Shown here: positions 46,301 to 58,578 of the stretch, one piece after another | Position numbering within the stretch: the stretch's first letter is position 1 | Layout of the letters: each line of letters begins with the position of its first letter | Source of the DNA: Heracleum sosnowskyi | Lineage: Eukaryota; Streptophyta; Magnoliopsida; Apiales; Apiaceae | DNA length: 64,000 nucleotides | Direction of reading: 5' to 3' | NCBI GenBank assembly: GCA_030848705.1 | Contig: CM061243.1 | Coordinates: forward strand, 97,090,436-97,154,435 | Position numbers and translations under genes: made by a program | Notes under the pieces: model-generated | Seen by the model: only the letters and a program-made list of their open reading frames with translations | Databases searched by the model: none | Told to the model about the DNA's origin: nothing

Positions 46301-47479
46301 TCAATGTCCAAATATGTTCAACTCATTAGCTTGGTGAGCCAACCTGAAAATGAAAAATCGGAAAATAATTATATGTATTTACTTATTAATTAATTGAAAA
46401 AACTGAGAATTTTTTAAATTAAACGGTTTGCTGATTTCTTAGTAACTATACTTTTGCCTCAATACTCGAACAACTTCATAGTCAATATTGATATAAACTT
46501 GAGAAGCTTTGGAGGTGGATACTTGAAGGGAGCCTACAAACCATAAACATAATTATGTACAAATTATTAATGGACTATGTAACTAAAGATCTATGTTACA
46601 AACGAATGTGTTAAAATAAGAGAATCACCATGAAATATACAAGGCTTCATAGTTGTCAAAATCAAAATGGGAGGAATAACAAAGTTCTCTTCAAGTAATG
46701 GGGCAAACATCTCCGCTTGATCATCCCATGCTACAATCTTAATCACATTGTTGTACTTGACATTGAAAGTTATCAATGTATCAATGTATGTGAATAAAAA
46801 TCGAAAAATCAGACCTAATCATAATTTAAATTACAATTATCTAACCTTCCGTCATACAATTCAAAGCGCAGAAAAGTTTTTTGACCTCTATGGGTGTTCA
46901 AGTGTCTTACTGCTTCAATGTTCTGAGCAAGCCCAACAATATCTGTGAATGAAATAAAATTTAAAATGGTACAATGAAAACCACATTTTGATAAGTTCAG
47001 ATTGGCAACTTTAACTGATCATTGATAATTGATAATTTAGAAATACCTATAGCATACAGAGGCATGAAATTTGAAGCAGAAGAGAACATTGCAATGTCAT
47101 AACTTTCATCGAAAGTTCTAATTTCAAACTTATGCCTTGGTATAAAATTCTCTATATCATAAGCACTTCCTTCGAGTATGGCATTGCCAATAGCATTCCA
47201 AACAACAGGATATATGTGGGAAAGCACATGAACATCCTAACAAGACATATATTTTAAAAAGTCCAAATTAGAATCCAAAAACGGTACAAAAATTGTAAAC
47301 TAATAACATTTGCTGATAAACAGAATAACAAAGTATAATGTTACCTCGTAATCTAGCAAGATTAGATTAAAACCGATGAAATGTTGATTGTTTGCAAATG
47401 CAGGCCACATGCGAGTAATACGTACTCGGACCTTCCAATCTGTCCTAGTGTTATCAAAGATTGTCAGGTTATGCTCCAT
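46301..47479 (-). pseudogene. Short RPA1-like (DUF223/OB-fold) gene, second copy, probable frameshift
   Basis: Exons: 47479-47345, 47236-47047, 46942-46846, 46755-46629, 46533-46452 and 46343-46301. It opens MEHNLTIFDNTRTDWKVRVR and ITRMWPAF, continues DVHVLSHIYPVVWNAIGNAI and DIVGLAQNIEAVRHL, and ends ANELNIFGH. Exon 3 is 97 bp and exon 5 is 82 bp, as in the copy at 62342-63615. Exon 4 is 127 bp by its only AG acceptor; frame demands 125 or 128, so a one-base loss or equivalent is likely before YNNVIKIVAWDD. There are two OB-fold-like regions and no zinc site. An AG just before the ATG may mark a 5' UTR intron. If the exon 4 acceptor is different the gene could be intact. Confidence 0.65.
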
Positions 47480-48136
47480 GCCTGTACATATTGACAAACA
47501 ACGCTTATATATGATAAAATGTAGACTAAAATGTGAAAATACAAAAACCTTCACTACATATACTTAAGTAAAATGTAGCTAATGAACTGATTACAGGAGG
47601 AAAAGATTAAAAATGTAAACACCTAAAACTCTAAATCAAATTGAAAAACTCAGTCGCAATGACAAAGTTCTTGAGCTATTATCCAATATTTATAGTATCT
47701 TACAGAAAACCTTAAATTGTTTACAATTAGAACATGATTTACGTGATAAAAATCGTGGGCATGATTATTTCTGTTAGTTTTTAGGTTTGTTATGATATGC
47801 ACGTAATTAGTTGCAGATGATATATTACGGTTGATTTGAAAACCATTTTTATGTAAATGTACATTACCAAAATTCTTATATCATGACTTATATTGGAATA
47901 TATAATATTTTGCATATAATGATCAATCTACAATTGATTACTGATTGATATAAGTACAAAAATGATGATATATTGTTTACTAAAAAACAAACTTTAGTCA
48001 AAATATTTTTTGTGATGATATGTTGTATCCAAACTATTTGTTTTAAATTTTCTGTAATTCTCGTATAAATTTACAGAGAAACAACCTTTCGTGTACTAAT
48101 TTAATATCTAATAATCATTCCACAACAATATATCGT
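47480..48136. other. AT-rich spacer between RPA1-like gene and helicase remnant
   Basis: Promoter-side flank of the minus-strand RPA1-like gene. Runs of A/T, no gene or clear element end seen. Confidence 0.4.
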
Positions 48137-48289
48137 TTAATTACAATAAACAAAATCCACAATTAATATCGAATGTTTGGACGACACTCGAGAAACGGCT
48201 ATATAGATCTGACCATGACGTAAAACTGGTAGAGATATATATAAGCAAACAATGTCCAATAATTGGCGTTGGATGCTGTTGACAGCCAT
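48137..48289 (-). pseudogene. Helitron PIF1-like helicase, C-terminal end
   Basis: The frame reads MAVNSIQRQLLDIVCLYISL, then HGQIYIAVSRVSSKHS, the final helicase motifs of Helitron Rep/Hel proteins (family form: AMTINKSQGQ...VFSHGQLYVALSRVTS). The Gly-Gln of the GQT motif is degenerate (RQL). It ends at a TAA. The upstream part continues in the same frame at 61822 beyond the inserted Ty3 element, whose target duplication falls within the Phe-Ala-Met codons. Confidence 0.75.
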
Positions 48290-48964
48290 TGTAACGCCCT
48301 TCGAATCCGGGGTACAGATTTTGGGAGTTACTCGACCAACGAAACTCAACATATCTGAATATAACACATGCATAATATAATAATAACATAAAATACTCCT
48401 TATCGAAGACCGCATCCAGATTACGGCATGAAACAACATCTAAGTCAACACTGTTATTACAAACCAGTTCAAAGTTATTATTACACAACTTAATAAACAA
48501 AGCTAGACATCTAGTCTAACTACCAAAATAGGACAACTACCCTTCCGATGACAATCACTCGGGGTGGTCTCCTAGCATCTGGAGAACTGTCACTCATGTT
48601 GTGTCTGCTCATTCTCTCGCTACACTGGAATAGGGTTAGAAAACAACAAGTATGAGCCAAACGTGCCCAGCAAGCCATAAATATATCCGAAGCAGTTCAT
48701 AATGAATGGAAATCACAATAACTTGAATTAATGCACAACATATGAATATATCAAACTCATATGAGGAAACAGGATTAGAATTGGATTTTTATTCATCATA
48801 TTCAAATCAAAGGTTGAGCTACTGGCCAGCCACGCATCAACCCCGAACTTGCTTATAGCAAAGCCCTCCACTGGATCCTTGGCCATCTTGGCCTTAATTA
48901 ACTTCGACCATAAATTTGGTCCCACATTTTAAAAACATTCCAATTCTATCACAGCACATATATA

Positions 48965-51900
48965 CACTACAAGAAATTTGACATCTACCTACCAATTTTA
49001 AGTGTAGGTAAAATCACTTTATGTGTAATTAAAGAGTATTACCTACTAATATTGTATTGGTAACAATTCGTAGATAAAAGTTGGTAAAGAAATAGTCTTT
49101 ACCTGCAAATATATATATTGGTAGGTAAAATACTATGTGGACCCCACTTTGTGAAATGATTAAAGTTGAGTTATCAGCTAACATGTCATTAACCTACATG
49201 GCAATGATGGGCCACTTGGCACTCCACATGGTAATCTTCAATTGGTCCAAGTGGCATCTTGTGATTGGTCCACATGGCATCTTGTGATTGGTCCACATGA
49301 CACTCCACAAATCGACAATTAGTCCACATGGCATCGTAAGATTGATTTATTTCATTTATATTTAAAAATATTAAACAAAATAAATTGTAAATGATTTTAT
49401 TAATTTTTTTTAGAGGTACAAGAAAAAAGACTTAGTTACAATATAAAAGAGCTCGTGTCATACAATTTCTCTTCATTAGAGAAGAGTACAAAAAAAAGAA
49501 ATGAATCATCACTTGTATAGTTGTATTACACATGAATATTTTTAAGTTGGAAGATCAAAATTACAAATGATCATATTCGTATTTCTCTTTTATATCTTGA
49601 ACTTGTTGAAGCATTCCACCTTTACTCCATATCCGATCCAGGTCCAGTACTTCCGCATGAATAAAGTTCACTAGCCGGCAATTTGATTTTGACAAAAAGG
49701 AATCGTAGAACTACAAAACATATATACACAAGTTAATTGTTAGTAAAATTTATACAGAAAAATAACATTAAAAAAATTAATGCATACAACTAAACTGATG
49801 TAGTAGTAGTACAGAGATATAGGGAGGATATTATGGCTTACCCCTGGATCTAGTGCTGAAAGAAACATAATCCTTTAGTGCCCATTGCCAAGTAGTCTTA
49901 TTGTATATTTGGACGATACATATAACTGCATTTATAAATAACCAAAATAAATTGAAAGCTCCCACTGTAAATAAATAAACTGTAGAACATGTACCTCTTA
50001 AAATGGAGCTAAGATCCATGTGCAAGTCACTTTTGATTATCTACAAATAGCATGAGTCAAGCTGGCCACTCAAGTAAATTGGTAGCGAAGGTTTCAGCTT
50101 CTATTTATAATACAAGAAAAAGAAAAAAACACGATTGACATTCTTTAACGCTAATAAAGCAGTGGAATAATTTGGAAGCTAACAAAATGTGGTCTTCTCC
50201 AGATGGTGATTTACCGAGAATCTCATCAAACAAGATGCTAATCTCATCAAATAAAATTTTCATTTGTCTCCACTAAAAGGGTTGAAGTGACATAAACCAC
50301 ATGATATCTAATACAAAAGACCAGAATATATATATAAATCACACAGGCCTCTTATCAAACATATACACTACACACCAAAAATTAGTCTGACTTCAACAAA
50401 ATCGGATAAGAAACAAAAGTAAAATCTACCTAGAAAATAAAAAAAAGCATACCGTCGTACCTTTTTGAAACTTGAGATCGCTAAACTTGAGACCAAATAT
50501 TCTGAAAATAATAAAAGTCAGAGCTTTTAAGACCAAATCAAAAACAATTAGATGGAAGTACGTAAGTAAAGAAAATTTAACATTAAAGATGACGTTCTTT
50601 AGCTGCGCATTCAACCTCGTAAAACTTTAGTGAGGCCAATTGGTTCTGAACCATTATAGTGATTGAGAAAAAAGTGTTGATACAAACTTTGTATTGCAAC
50701 TTCCAGGGAGTAAAATACTGATAGCCTTAGTTAGACGTGGCGGTTATTTAGATTTTGATATAAACACCAAACTCGGACCTTAGCGGGAATGTTGTGTTTT
50801 CACTTAAACAAATAGACGCGGGATTTTCTTTATATGCTTCCATTTGTTTGGTTGGTAAAAAACATTTCCGATTATAATTATATATAATATAGTTAATAAT
50901 ACAAAAATAAATTTAAATAATTCAAAAATACTAAATCACATACAATTTTACTGATTATATTTGTTATTAATTATAAAAAATTCTTTGAAACTCGCATATA
51001 TGAATAATTATTCGAATAAACTACAATAATGTGAACATATTTTATATGGATTTAATAAATTTGAACATTATACATATATTTTATATTAGGGCCCTTTTTG
51101 ACAATTAACTGTTAGCGGTTAACCGATTGAGTTAGCTATTTCGACTAATGGACTGAGTTAGTTATTTTGACTAGCAGATTCAGTTAGCTATTTGATATAA
51201 AATTATTTGGTAATTAGCCATTTGAATTAATTTTTTGTATATCAACTAGACATATCACAATTCTCTAATTGAAAAAACTCATCTAAGTAGTTTTTTGAAA
51301 ATTAGCTTTTTGAGTTTAAAAAGCTATTTCAACCAGTTAACTACCAAACATTAATATTACATGTTTTATCCGGTTAAACTTCTAAATTAACTCAAACTTA
51401 TAATTTTTTTTCTCAAAGATTTAACTTCCAAACACCCTTATATTATTAAATACGAAATATTAAAAAATTGATTTGTTGATTTTGTTGGAACTTCTTATCT
51501 TTAATTCCTTAATTGCTCTTATTTACTTATTCTTTATATTTTATTTTTATTTAAAATACATTTAACTATTTAAAGTTATGTTATATGTGCATGAATGAGT
51601 TTACCAAAGTTGAAAGTTTAATTTAGATTTGTATTTAATGAGATTATAATGAATATTAAAAAAATACTTTAATGATTTTCAAATTTGACATATAAATATT
51701 CTTTAATTCAAATGGATAATCAAAATTAAACTTCAATTTTTGTGTAAATTTAAAATGAATACCAAACTTAAGGTAACGTACCACATCTATTTACATTAAC
51801 ATAATTAAAATAGTTTTATAATATATAAATTTTAATTAAATTAATTTATATTTTTGTTTAATGTACAAGTACACGACACGTTTTGAATTGTATATGTGTT

Positions 51901-52993
51901 TCAAATTTAGTACACGAATCCAAAATGGGTCGGATAACATTCAAATACACAAAAACACGAAAGTACACGAGTACACGACACGGTCCATTGTCGGGTCTAC
52001 TTCCAACTCAAGGCTCGTAACTATAATCCTGATTGGGCAAAGTAATATCTTTGACCACAATTTTTTTTATCTAACCATCCTTGACTACAATTTTTGTTAA
52101 CAGTAAATCTTGTTATTTTTCAAAATTGAAAGTGGCACCAATTATGATAAAGTTGTTACCTTAATTCTCGCCATATTTAATTTCTGATTGTCCGTATTTT
52201 TTGTATGATAATGAATTTAACAAAATTACGTAAGATATTATATTACTAACAATATGAGTTTAATTTATTCAAAGTATAAATAAATTATATGTATTAAGAG
52301 ATTTTAATGTTCAAACATTTAAAGTCTTTAACGACTTCAAATGTTGGTTTATTTAACTTACCTTTAAGCAAAAAAGTTATACATTCAAATTGTAGAATTT
52401 TTCTATTTTTAAGAAAAAATAAGTATGGTATATCTACTTCTGTTAAATATTGTATCAAAATATTACCTAAGTTCTTCCCCGATATTTAAATAAATATTTA
52501 ATATTATATTAAGAGTCAATAAATTTCTTTGTGTTTTTGTTAAATTTAAACAAAATTTATTATATAATATAAAATAGAGTAACAGGTTAGGTGTTTAACA
52601 TTGACTTGAACCATTATACCGGTATAGTAGAACACACATGTAGAACACCGGTTCAGTTATAATATATAATATGAAATGTCACTTTGCCAATTCACAAGGG
52701 TCCTTGTTTGACATGTTAAGATTTACCCAGTTAAGAATGGATATTTAGTTTGTTTTTTTTTTTGAAGAAAGGGATATATAGTTAAAATCTCAATAAAATT
52801 TGGGCGCGTAAAGTTTCCCTCTCTCATATTACGGACCCCACTAGTCAGATTTTATACTTAAAGTTAATTAAAAAAATCATTTATCTACCAATAACATTTA
52901 CAATTACGTATTGGTAGGTAAAGATAATATTTAGCTACCAATATATAAGAGTAGATAAATTATTAGTAGGTAAAGATCAAATTTCTTGTAGTG
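48965..52993. mobile_element. CACTA-type element, non-autonomous, 4.0 kb, nested in the Ty3 LTR
   Basis: Left end CACTACAAGAAATTTGA and right end (reverse complement) CACTACAAGAAATTTGA give 17-bp perfect terminal inverted repeats. The TSD is ATA. The uninterrupted LTR at 59248-59262 shows the empty site, apart from a short TA-repeat difference. Subterminal motifs of the TACCTACCAAT/ATTGGTAGGTAA kind lie at 48980-49130 and 52880-52975. Imperfect repeats of a GTCCACATGGCATC phrase occupy 49195-49335. The interior is AT-rich with no transposase or host gene piece that I recognise. Confidence 0.93.
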
Positions 52994-53040
52994 ATATAAG
53001 CAATACAGGCTTCAATAATAATCACAACAAAGATAATTGC

Positions 53041-53285
53041 AAAAGAACTTCAACTGATTCAATAATCTCAACAAGAGTGAAATGGTATAATAATTGCAAA
53101 AGAGCTTCAACTGATTCAATAATCTCAACAAGAGTGAAATGGTATAATAATTGCAAAAGAACTTCAACTGATTCAATAATCTCAACAAGAGTGAAATGGT
53201 ATAATAATTGCAAAAGAGCTTCAACTGATTCAATAATCTCAACAAGAGTGAAATGGTATAATAATTGCAAAAGAGCTTCAACTGA
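53041..53285. repeat. 57-bp minisatellite in the Ty3 LTR, five copies
   Basis: Units start at 53041, 53098, 53155, 53212 and 53269. They vary mainly at one spot (AAAAGAACTT or AAAAGAGCTT). The sister LTR has only two copies at 59291 and 59348. Since the unit is a multiple of three, ORFs with a 19-residue repeat appear on both strands; these are by-products. Confidence 0.9.
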
Positions 53286-55740
53286 TTCAATATCAAATAA
53301 ATTACGTGAAACAAGTTCAGAATGGTTTCAAAGAAGCAACCCATCCGTTTCAAGGAAATAAACAAGGTTATAATATATACAAGTGAATCGAAGGTGAGGA
53401 TTCTCAAATTTCAGCAAGATTGTAAATGATCAAAGGAATCAGGAATGTTTCATGGAAACAGTGTTATCGGTTCAGATACGGGATAAGGATTGAATCATTG
53501 GTGTTGGTTTGATGGCAACATTCATATAATAACTCAGAATGATATTACTCAAGGATTTGTGAAAGAAATAGACACTTGCCTGATTCGACGTAGCCAAATT
53601 CTACCGTCGCTACTCTACCTTCTCCTTTCCCTTATCTCGGAAACTCGATTCTATGATACATAACTCATATTAGTACTTCTCATCATTTATTCTAACCTCA
53701 ATATATCACTCGTAACCATTTTTAAGTCTTAACAGCCTATCAGGCCAATTTCGAGATTTATCGAACGCCCGACCTATTTTTCGATAGACAAACTCAAACA
53801 CTAATCCTTGTAATAAACATTTACGGACAATAAAACACATTATTCCACTTTATATAAACCATATAGTGCTTATAAATATTTTTAAAATAACATTCGAGGC
53901 TTATTTTAATTTAAATAAGTCCCGAACAATTTTCAAATCGAAAATCGGATTTTTAATCCCAATATAAGTATTTAAAACAATTTAAATCAATTAATAAAAA
54001 TTAATTGACACTTTTCAAACACTCCAACTATTTTTAAATAATTAAATCAAGCTGGAAAATAATTAAACTTAATTTAAATTAATTAAATCTAATTAATAAT
54101 TAATTAAAAAGAATTAACTGATTAAAAGAATTAATCAATTAATTAAATAAATAAATTATTAAATAAAAATAATTAAAATAATTAAATTTAATCAGTTTTC
54201 GAATTTAAATAAATAAATATAATTTTCCAGAATTTTTCTGAATTAAAAATGTATTTTTAAAATTAAAATATGATTTTTATAAATATTTAAACTATTTTCG
54301 AATTATTAAAAAAATAAAATTCAAAAACAGTTTTCTGAAAATCATTTAGGGTTTTGAAGATTGAAACCGGGTCAAGAAAATGGGTTAACGGGTCGGGAAG
54401 AACAAAAACGGGTCACCAAGAACAACCCGGAATTTTTCCAGAATCCGGCAAAAAACCCAGAATCCGGCGACCTGAAAACTTGATAAAATTTGGGGCTTTT
54501 TATACCAAAACGTTCCTTATAAACTCAGCAATCTATTCAGTCCAAAAACATACCAAAACAAAGCCGGAATCTCAATCCCGATCATTTTCCGGCGACCTCG
54601 AACCAATTTTCCGATCTCCCAAAATCTTACATGAAACTCTACGTTCTTTATGTTAAAATGAAGCTAAGAACACATACAACAAAAGCCCTCTATCATTAAC
54701 AATGTCAGATCATTCATATGAACGGACTATTAAAAAGAAAAATCGGGGAAAACCCTAGAAATCGAATTTCTCAAATCGAACATAAACATGAAATTAAAAC
54801 ATGAATTCCTACTAATTAGAACCCTAGGAACATGTTAGAAGCAATCAATTGAACGTAATATCAACAGAATGAAAATCCCCAAATTCGAATAAGAACCCTA
54901 ATTAAATCGAAAAATGTAAAATTCATATAAAATCGAAAAATTACCAGATGATGATGAGGTGGGAAGATTCTGAAACTAGAGATCAAGATCTTTGATTTGA
55001 GTACTTGAACTTTTGATTTTGATTTCAATAACACCTTCAAAGTTTGGTTTGATTTTCAAGAACACGAAGAACAAGGTTCGGGGATTTTTATATTTTTACT
55101 TATATAAGATATGGATTATACGAAGGATAATGTACAATTCGTCTTTATATATTTTCTGAAAAATAATACCCCAAACGACATTTTTGGATCGTTATAGATC
55201 CACTGGATCGTATAAAAACCCTAATTAGGTTAAATACACGTTTTACGAGAAGATAATCATCTACAAAGATTGATAATTATCCAAATCAATACATATCATT
55301 ATATAACTAATGCTCAAGAATACTGGGGCTATAACAGATGTATTATTGATATGAACGATATATCAAATACCCTAAAAATTAGGGTTAGGGTTTAGAATAA
55401 TTTTTCTCTTTCTTTCTTTGAATAAAACAAATACTATTGATAGTATCGGATAATAAGGAATATAATGATACGAATAAATCCTCCGATAATGATTCGGATA
55501 CGAAAGACGAGGGATCAATAATGATGTACAAAACTTTAACGGGGCCCTTGAATTTTCAAAACGGGGCTCCAGATTGAAGATATTTTTTTAAATGACAAGA
55601 TTTTTGAAAGGGGCTTCCGACATACCAATTAACACATAACCACTTAATAATCGTAACTTATTAATACTCTAAATATCCCACAATAATTATTCTACACAAA
55701 AATATAACTTATATCATTAATAAAATTCACGGATATTACA

Positions 55741-55753
55741 TCCTTCCCTCCTT
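55741..55753 (-). other. Polypurine tract of the Ty3 element
   Basis: On the minus strand AAGGAGGGAAGGA lies directly before the 3' LTR start, the expected plus-strand priming site. Confidence 0.8.
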
Positions 55754-55780
55754 AATAGGATTCTGTCCTCAGAATCTGAT

Positions 55781-56091
55781 CAAGGAAACAACTGGGGATA
55801 CTTTTCTAACATATCACTTTCTAACTCCCAGGTAGACTTTTCCACCTTAGGATTCCTCCACAAAACTCTTACTATCACTACAGTCTTATACCTTAACACT
55901 CTTTTCCTTTCTGAGGTGACTAAAGTAACTCTCTTATGCTTACAATCAATACGCGCATCGTACTCAGTTATCCAATCCATTCCTAAAATAACATCAAATT
56001 CTCCCAATTTGAATGGTAATAAATACGCATAAAAACGAATCCCTAAAATATCAACTTCACAACGGGGAAAATATAAACTGACTTGGTATAC
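55781..56091 (-). pseudogene. Ty3 protease C-terminal part fused to a chromodomain-like tail
   Basis: The frame from about 56063 reads VSLYFPRCEVDILG, then FDVILGMDWITEYDARIDC, the usual end of chromovirus protease. It then passes directly into VRVLWRNPKVEKSTWELESD and MLEKYPQLF, the usual C-terminus of the integrase/chromodomain part. Nothing of RT, RNase H or integrase lies between. A stop or one-base shift near 56095 separates it from the gag frame. Confidence 0.75.
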
Positions 56092-56095
56092 GATC

Positions 56096-57454
56096 TTAGT
56101 TAGCTATTTCCATATTCAACACTCCAATTAAAGGTTCCATTAACCAATTTAAATTACGAGCAAAAATTTCAGAAATAAAAGACTTAGCAGCTCCTGAATC
56201 TATCAGCACTTTAGCATTAACAGAGTTTACTAGAAGTGTACCTGCCACCACATCGGTGTCTCTAACTGCTTCCCTCATCGTCATGTTATAAGTTCTGGCT
56301 TGCGGCTGAACGTTGACCGCTGGAGGTGCCTCTATTGCTCGAATCATGTTGTTCACGGGTGATGGTGTTCTGCAATCCTTAATCATATGACCTGGTTTCT
56401 TGCATCGATGACACACAATACCTATCTTGCAGTCTCTGGAATAATGGCCCTTCTGGTTGCATTTAAAACACGTGATACTCAATCTATAGCATACTCCGGG
56501 ATGTCTTTTCCCGCATGTCCTGTATTCTGGCAGTGGGGGTCTGAGATCTACTTGCTGATCATTGTTTGGTGGACGATTGATTGGTCCTGCATTCCCGGTA
56601 TCTGGTTTCTTGTTTGGGTGGCTCTGAAGATCTCCATGTGACCGTACCCTATCAGATGTTCCTATCTTTCTTTTCTTACTCTCTTTCTCTTTCATGTATG
56701 AATCACTCTCTCCTTCCGCAATCATTGCCTTTTGTACTACGGCTGCATATGTATCCAATTCCAAAACCGCTAACTTACTACGAATCCATGACCTCAGTCC
56801 CTGCTGGAACCTCTTGGCCTTCTTCTTCTCTGTATCCACATATGTCGTAACAAACCTAGACAACTCAGTAAACTTGGTCTCATATTGAGAAACAGTCATA
56901 CTACCCTGCTTCAGCTCTAGAAACTTCAACTCCATTTGATCTTGCATATAGTCAAGAAGATACTTTTCCAAAAACAATTCTGTGAATCTCTCCCACATAA
57001 CCAACCCTTCAGGTTCTAAAGCCTTACTAGTTTCCCACCAATAACTTGCCTCATTTTTCAGAAAATAGCTAGCATACTCAATTTTCTTCTCTCCCGTTAC
57101 CTCTATCAACGTAAAAGCTTTCTCCATTTCCTTTAACCATGCACTCGCCTCAACTGGATCAGTAGATCCCTTAAACTCTGGAGGTTTTGTTGCTTGAAAA
57201 GATTTAAACGTAACCATGGGCAATACCTGCTGGTGCTGCTGCTGCTGATGCTGTTGTTGCTGATGCTGTTGCTGCTGCTGCTGTAGTAACTGTTGTTGGA
57301 TCTGTTGTTGTTGTTGTGCTAGAGAAATAGTTTGTTGAGTGAGAGTGTTCAAAAGCTGTATTACAACCGGATCTAGATGACCCGTTGGGGGTGTATTCTG
57401 TTGACCTTCTTGGTCAGTGGAATTATTCGCACGGGTATTTTGTCTAGGTGGCAT
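56096..57454 (-). CDS. Ty3 gag with zinc knuckles and start of protease
   Basis: 452 codons, intact. Residues about 45-75 are a Gln-rich run; about 85-235 form the retrotransposon gag region (PPEFKGSTDPVEASAWLKEM; FTELFLEKYLLDYMQDQ). Two CCHC knuckles follow: CFKCNQKGHYSRDC and CHRCKKPGHMIKDC. The protease begins near residue 410 with the active site VLIDSGAAKSFIS. Gag forms the virus-like particle in which reverse transcription takes place. The frame ends in MEIAN, where the protease should continue; a shift at this point separates it from the remainder. An intact gag in a pol-less element suggests selection on gag or recent loss. Confidence 0.9.
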   Translation of the reverse strand: MPPRQNTRANNSTDQEGQQNTPPTGHLDPVVIQLLNTLTQQTISLAQQQQQIQQQLLQQQQQQHQQQQHQQQQHQQVLPMVTFKSFQATKPPEFKGSTDPVEASAWLKEMEKAFTLIEVTGEKKIEYASYFLKNEASYWWETSKALEPEGLVMWERFTELFLEKYLLDYMQDQMELKFLELKQGSMTVSQYETKFTELSRFVTTYVDTEKKKAKRFQQGLRSWIRSKLAVLELDTYAAVVQKAMIAEGESDSYMKEKESKKRKIGTSDRVRSHGDLQSHPNKKPDTGNAGPINRPPNNDQQVDLRPPLPEYRTCGKRHPGVCYRLSITCFKCNQKGHYSRDCKIGIVCHRCKKPGHMIKDCRTPSPVNNMIRAIEAPPAVNVQPQARTYNMTMREAVRDTDVVAGTLLVNSVNAKVLIDSGAAKSFISEIFARNLNWLMEPLIGVLNMEIAN

Positions 57455-57889
57455 ATTGCTGACGAATAAACAATAACTGATTTAAATCAAACAATTCATG
57501 TATAGAAAAGAATGCGGTTAATAGAATCAAGGGTTACAAATCGTCAAATGGTACTGTGACGGTTATAGGTTTCCAATGGTATATAAGAAACAACTGTTGC
57601 AATAAATAGAATGGCAATCATGGTGCTGAAATAATATGACAAGAAAATAATGACAGTTCTACGAAAGTAGTGATCATATATATATAAAGATTCGATACAA
57701 GCGTAGAACGCTTCCAAAAGCAAAGTGTGTCATAGCTGAACTACAACTGCCGATCAACAGTACAACAACAAAAATACAACAACAATCCAAGGCGATACTA
57801 TAATCCTGATGTACTGCTGGTACTATACTACGCATCTATATACTATCTGACTGGAATCCACATAATATCACAACCTCGTCTCTACCGGC

Positions 57890-58315
57890 TCATGGATCAT
57901 CACCTCTGGTCTCCCATAGTGCTGGTCCGGCAATCTCTCCAATCTCCCTCATCGCAAAGTCCAAAACCTCTCTTATCCCTGCTGTATTCTCTCCTTCTCT
58001 GCTAGTAGCTATTCCATGCAACCTCGTCTCTACCAAAGTCCTCACAACCCTGAGTCTCATCCGTGTCTCTCCTACCTGATCTCTGAATCTATCTCTATCT
58101 CTGGCTACAACTGTCTCAGCTGAACGCATATCACGCATATCTGACACCTGTCTGTAAAAATAATCCCTCTCCTCTCTCATCCTCTGATAACGGGGATGTG
58201 GAACTGGTGGCTCAGAGATCTGGAACAAAGGTCCGGAAACTGAAGCCTCAGACCGCGGTGCTGCGGGTACGCGTCGAAGTGGAACAGGACAAGGTATAGG
58301 ATCCCTCCTGACCAC
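57890..58315 (-). CDS. Extra ORF between primer site and gag of the Ty3 element
   Basis: 141 codons, Arg-rich, with a helical-looking middle (MREERDYFYRQVSDMRDMRS). It has no recognisable domain. The same frame extends upstream through a TGA into an acidic Ser-rich stretch (PPSSSSDSDLSEHPIEERP), so the original ORF was probably longer. Some plant Ty3 elements carry an additional ORF in this position with unknown role. It has the same orientation as gag. Confidence 0.5.
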   Translation of the reverse strand: MVRRDPIPCPVPLRRVPAAPRSEASVSGPLFQISEPPVPHPRYQRMREERDYFYRQVSDMRDMRSAETVVARDRDRFRDQVGETRMRLRVVRTLVETRLHGIATSREGENTAGIREVLDFAMREIGEIAGPALWETRGDDP

Positions 58316-58560
58316 TATAGGTCCAGTCTGAGGTCATGTCGGTCGCGACGGTCCTGCTCTCATATCTGGTACAGGTCTCTCCTCTATCGGGTGCTCTGAC
58401 AGATCTGAGTCTGAACTAGAGCTAGGTGGCTGCAATTATAACCATACTCAATTACTACACATAATCTCTCCAATCGACCTTCTATGACCATTAGGTGAAT
58501 TCCTAACCCTCTATGTTATCCTGGACCCTAAATCCTAACTTGTTTCAATTGCCATAACCT

Positions 58561-58575
58561 GTTGCTCTGATACCA
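58561..58575 (-). other. Primer-binding site of the Ty3 element (initiator tRNA-Met)
   Basis: On the minus strand TGGTATCAGAGCAAC starts three bases after the 5' LTR ends, complementary to plant initiator tRNA-Met. Confidence 0.92.
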
Positions 58576-58578
58576 ACC

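Larger units (their letters stand above)
48290..55740 (-). repeat. 3' LTR of the Ty3 element, interrupted by a CACTA element
   Basis: Without the CACTA insertion it is about 3.42 kb and aligns end to end with the right-hand LTR. It is about 170 bp longer because of extra 57-bp tandem units. Both LTRs contain a 100-aa ORF (54354 and 60435) that is LTR sequence. Confidence 0.9.

Noticed and set aside
48141..48500. 119-aa minus ORF across 48290
   Set aside because: It runs from Ty3 LTR into the helicase remnant in the wrong frame; the helicase signal is in the 100-aa frame, and only up to 48289.
53012..53407. 131-aa and 94-aa ORFs with 19-residue repeats
   Set aside because: They are the translation of a 57-bp minisatellite inside an LTR, open in several frames because the unit is a multiple of three.
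54354..54656. 100-aa ORF, repeated at 60435-60737
   Set aside because: It is present in both LTRs of the Ty3 element, with no start context or domain; it is LTR sequence.
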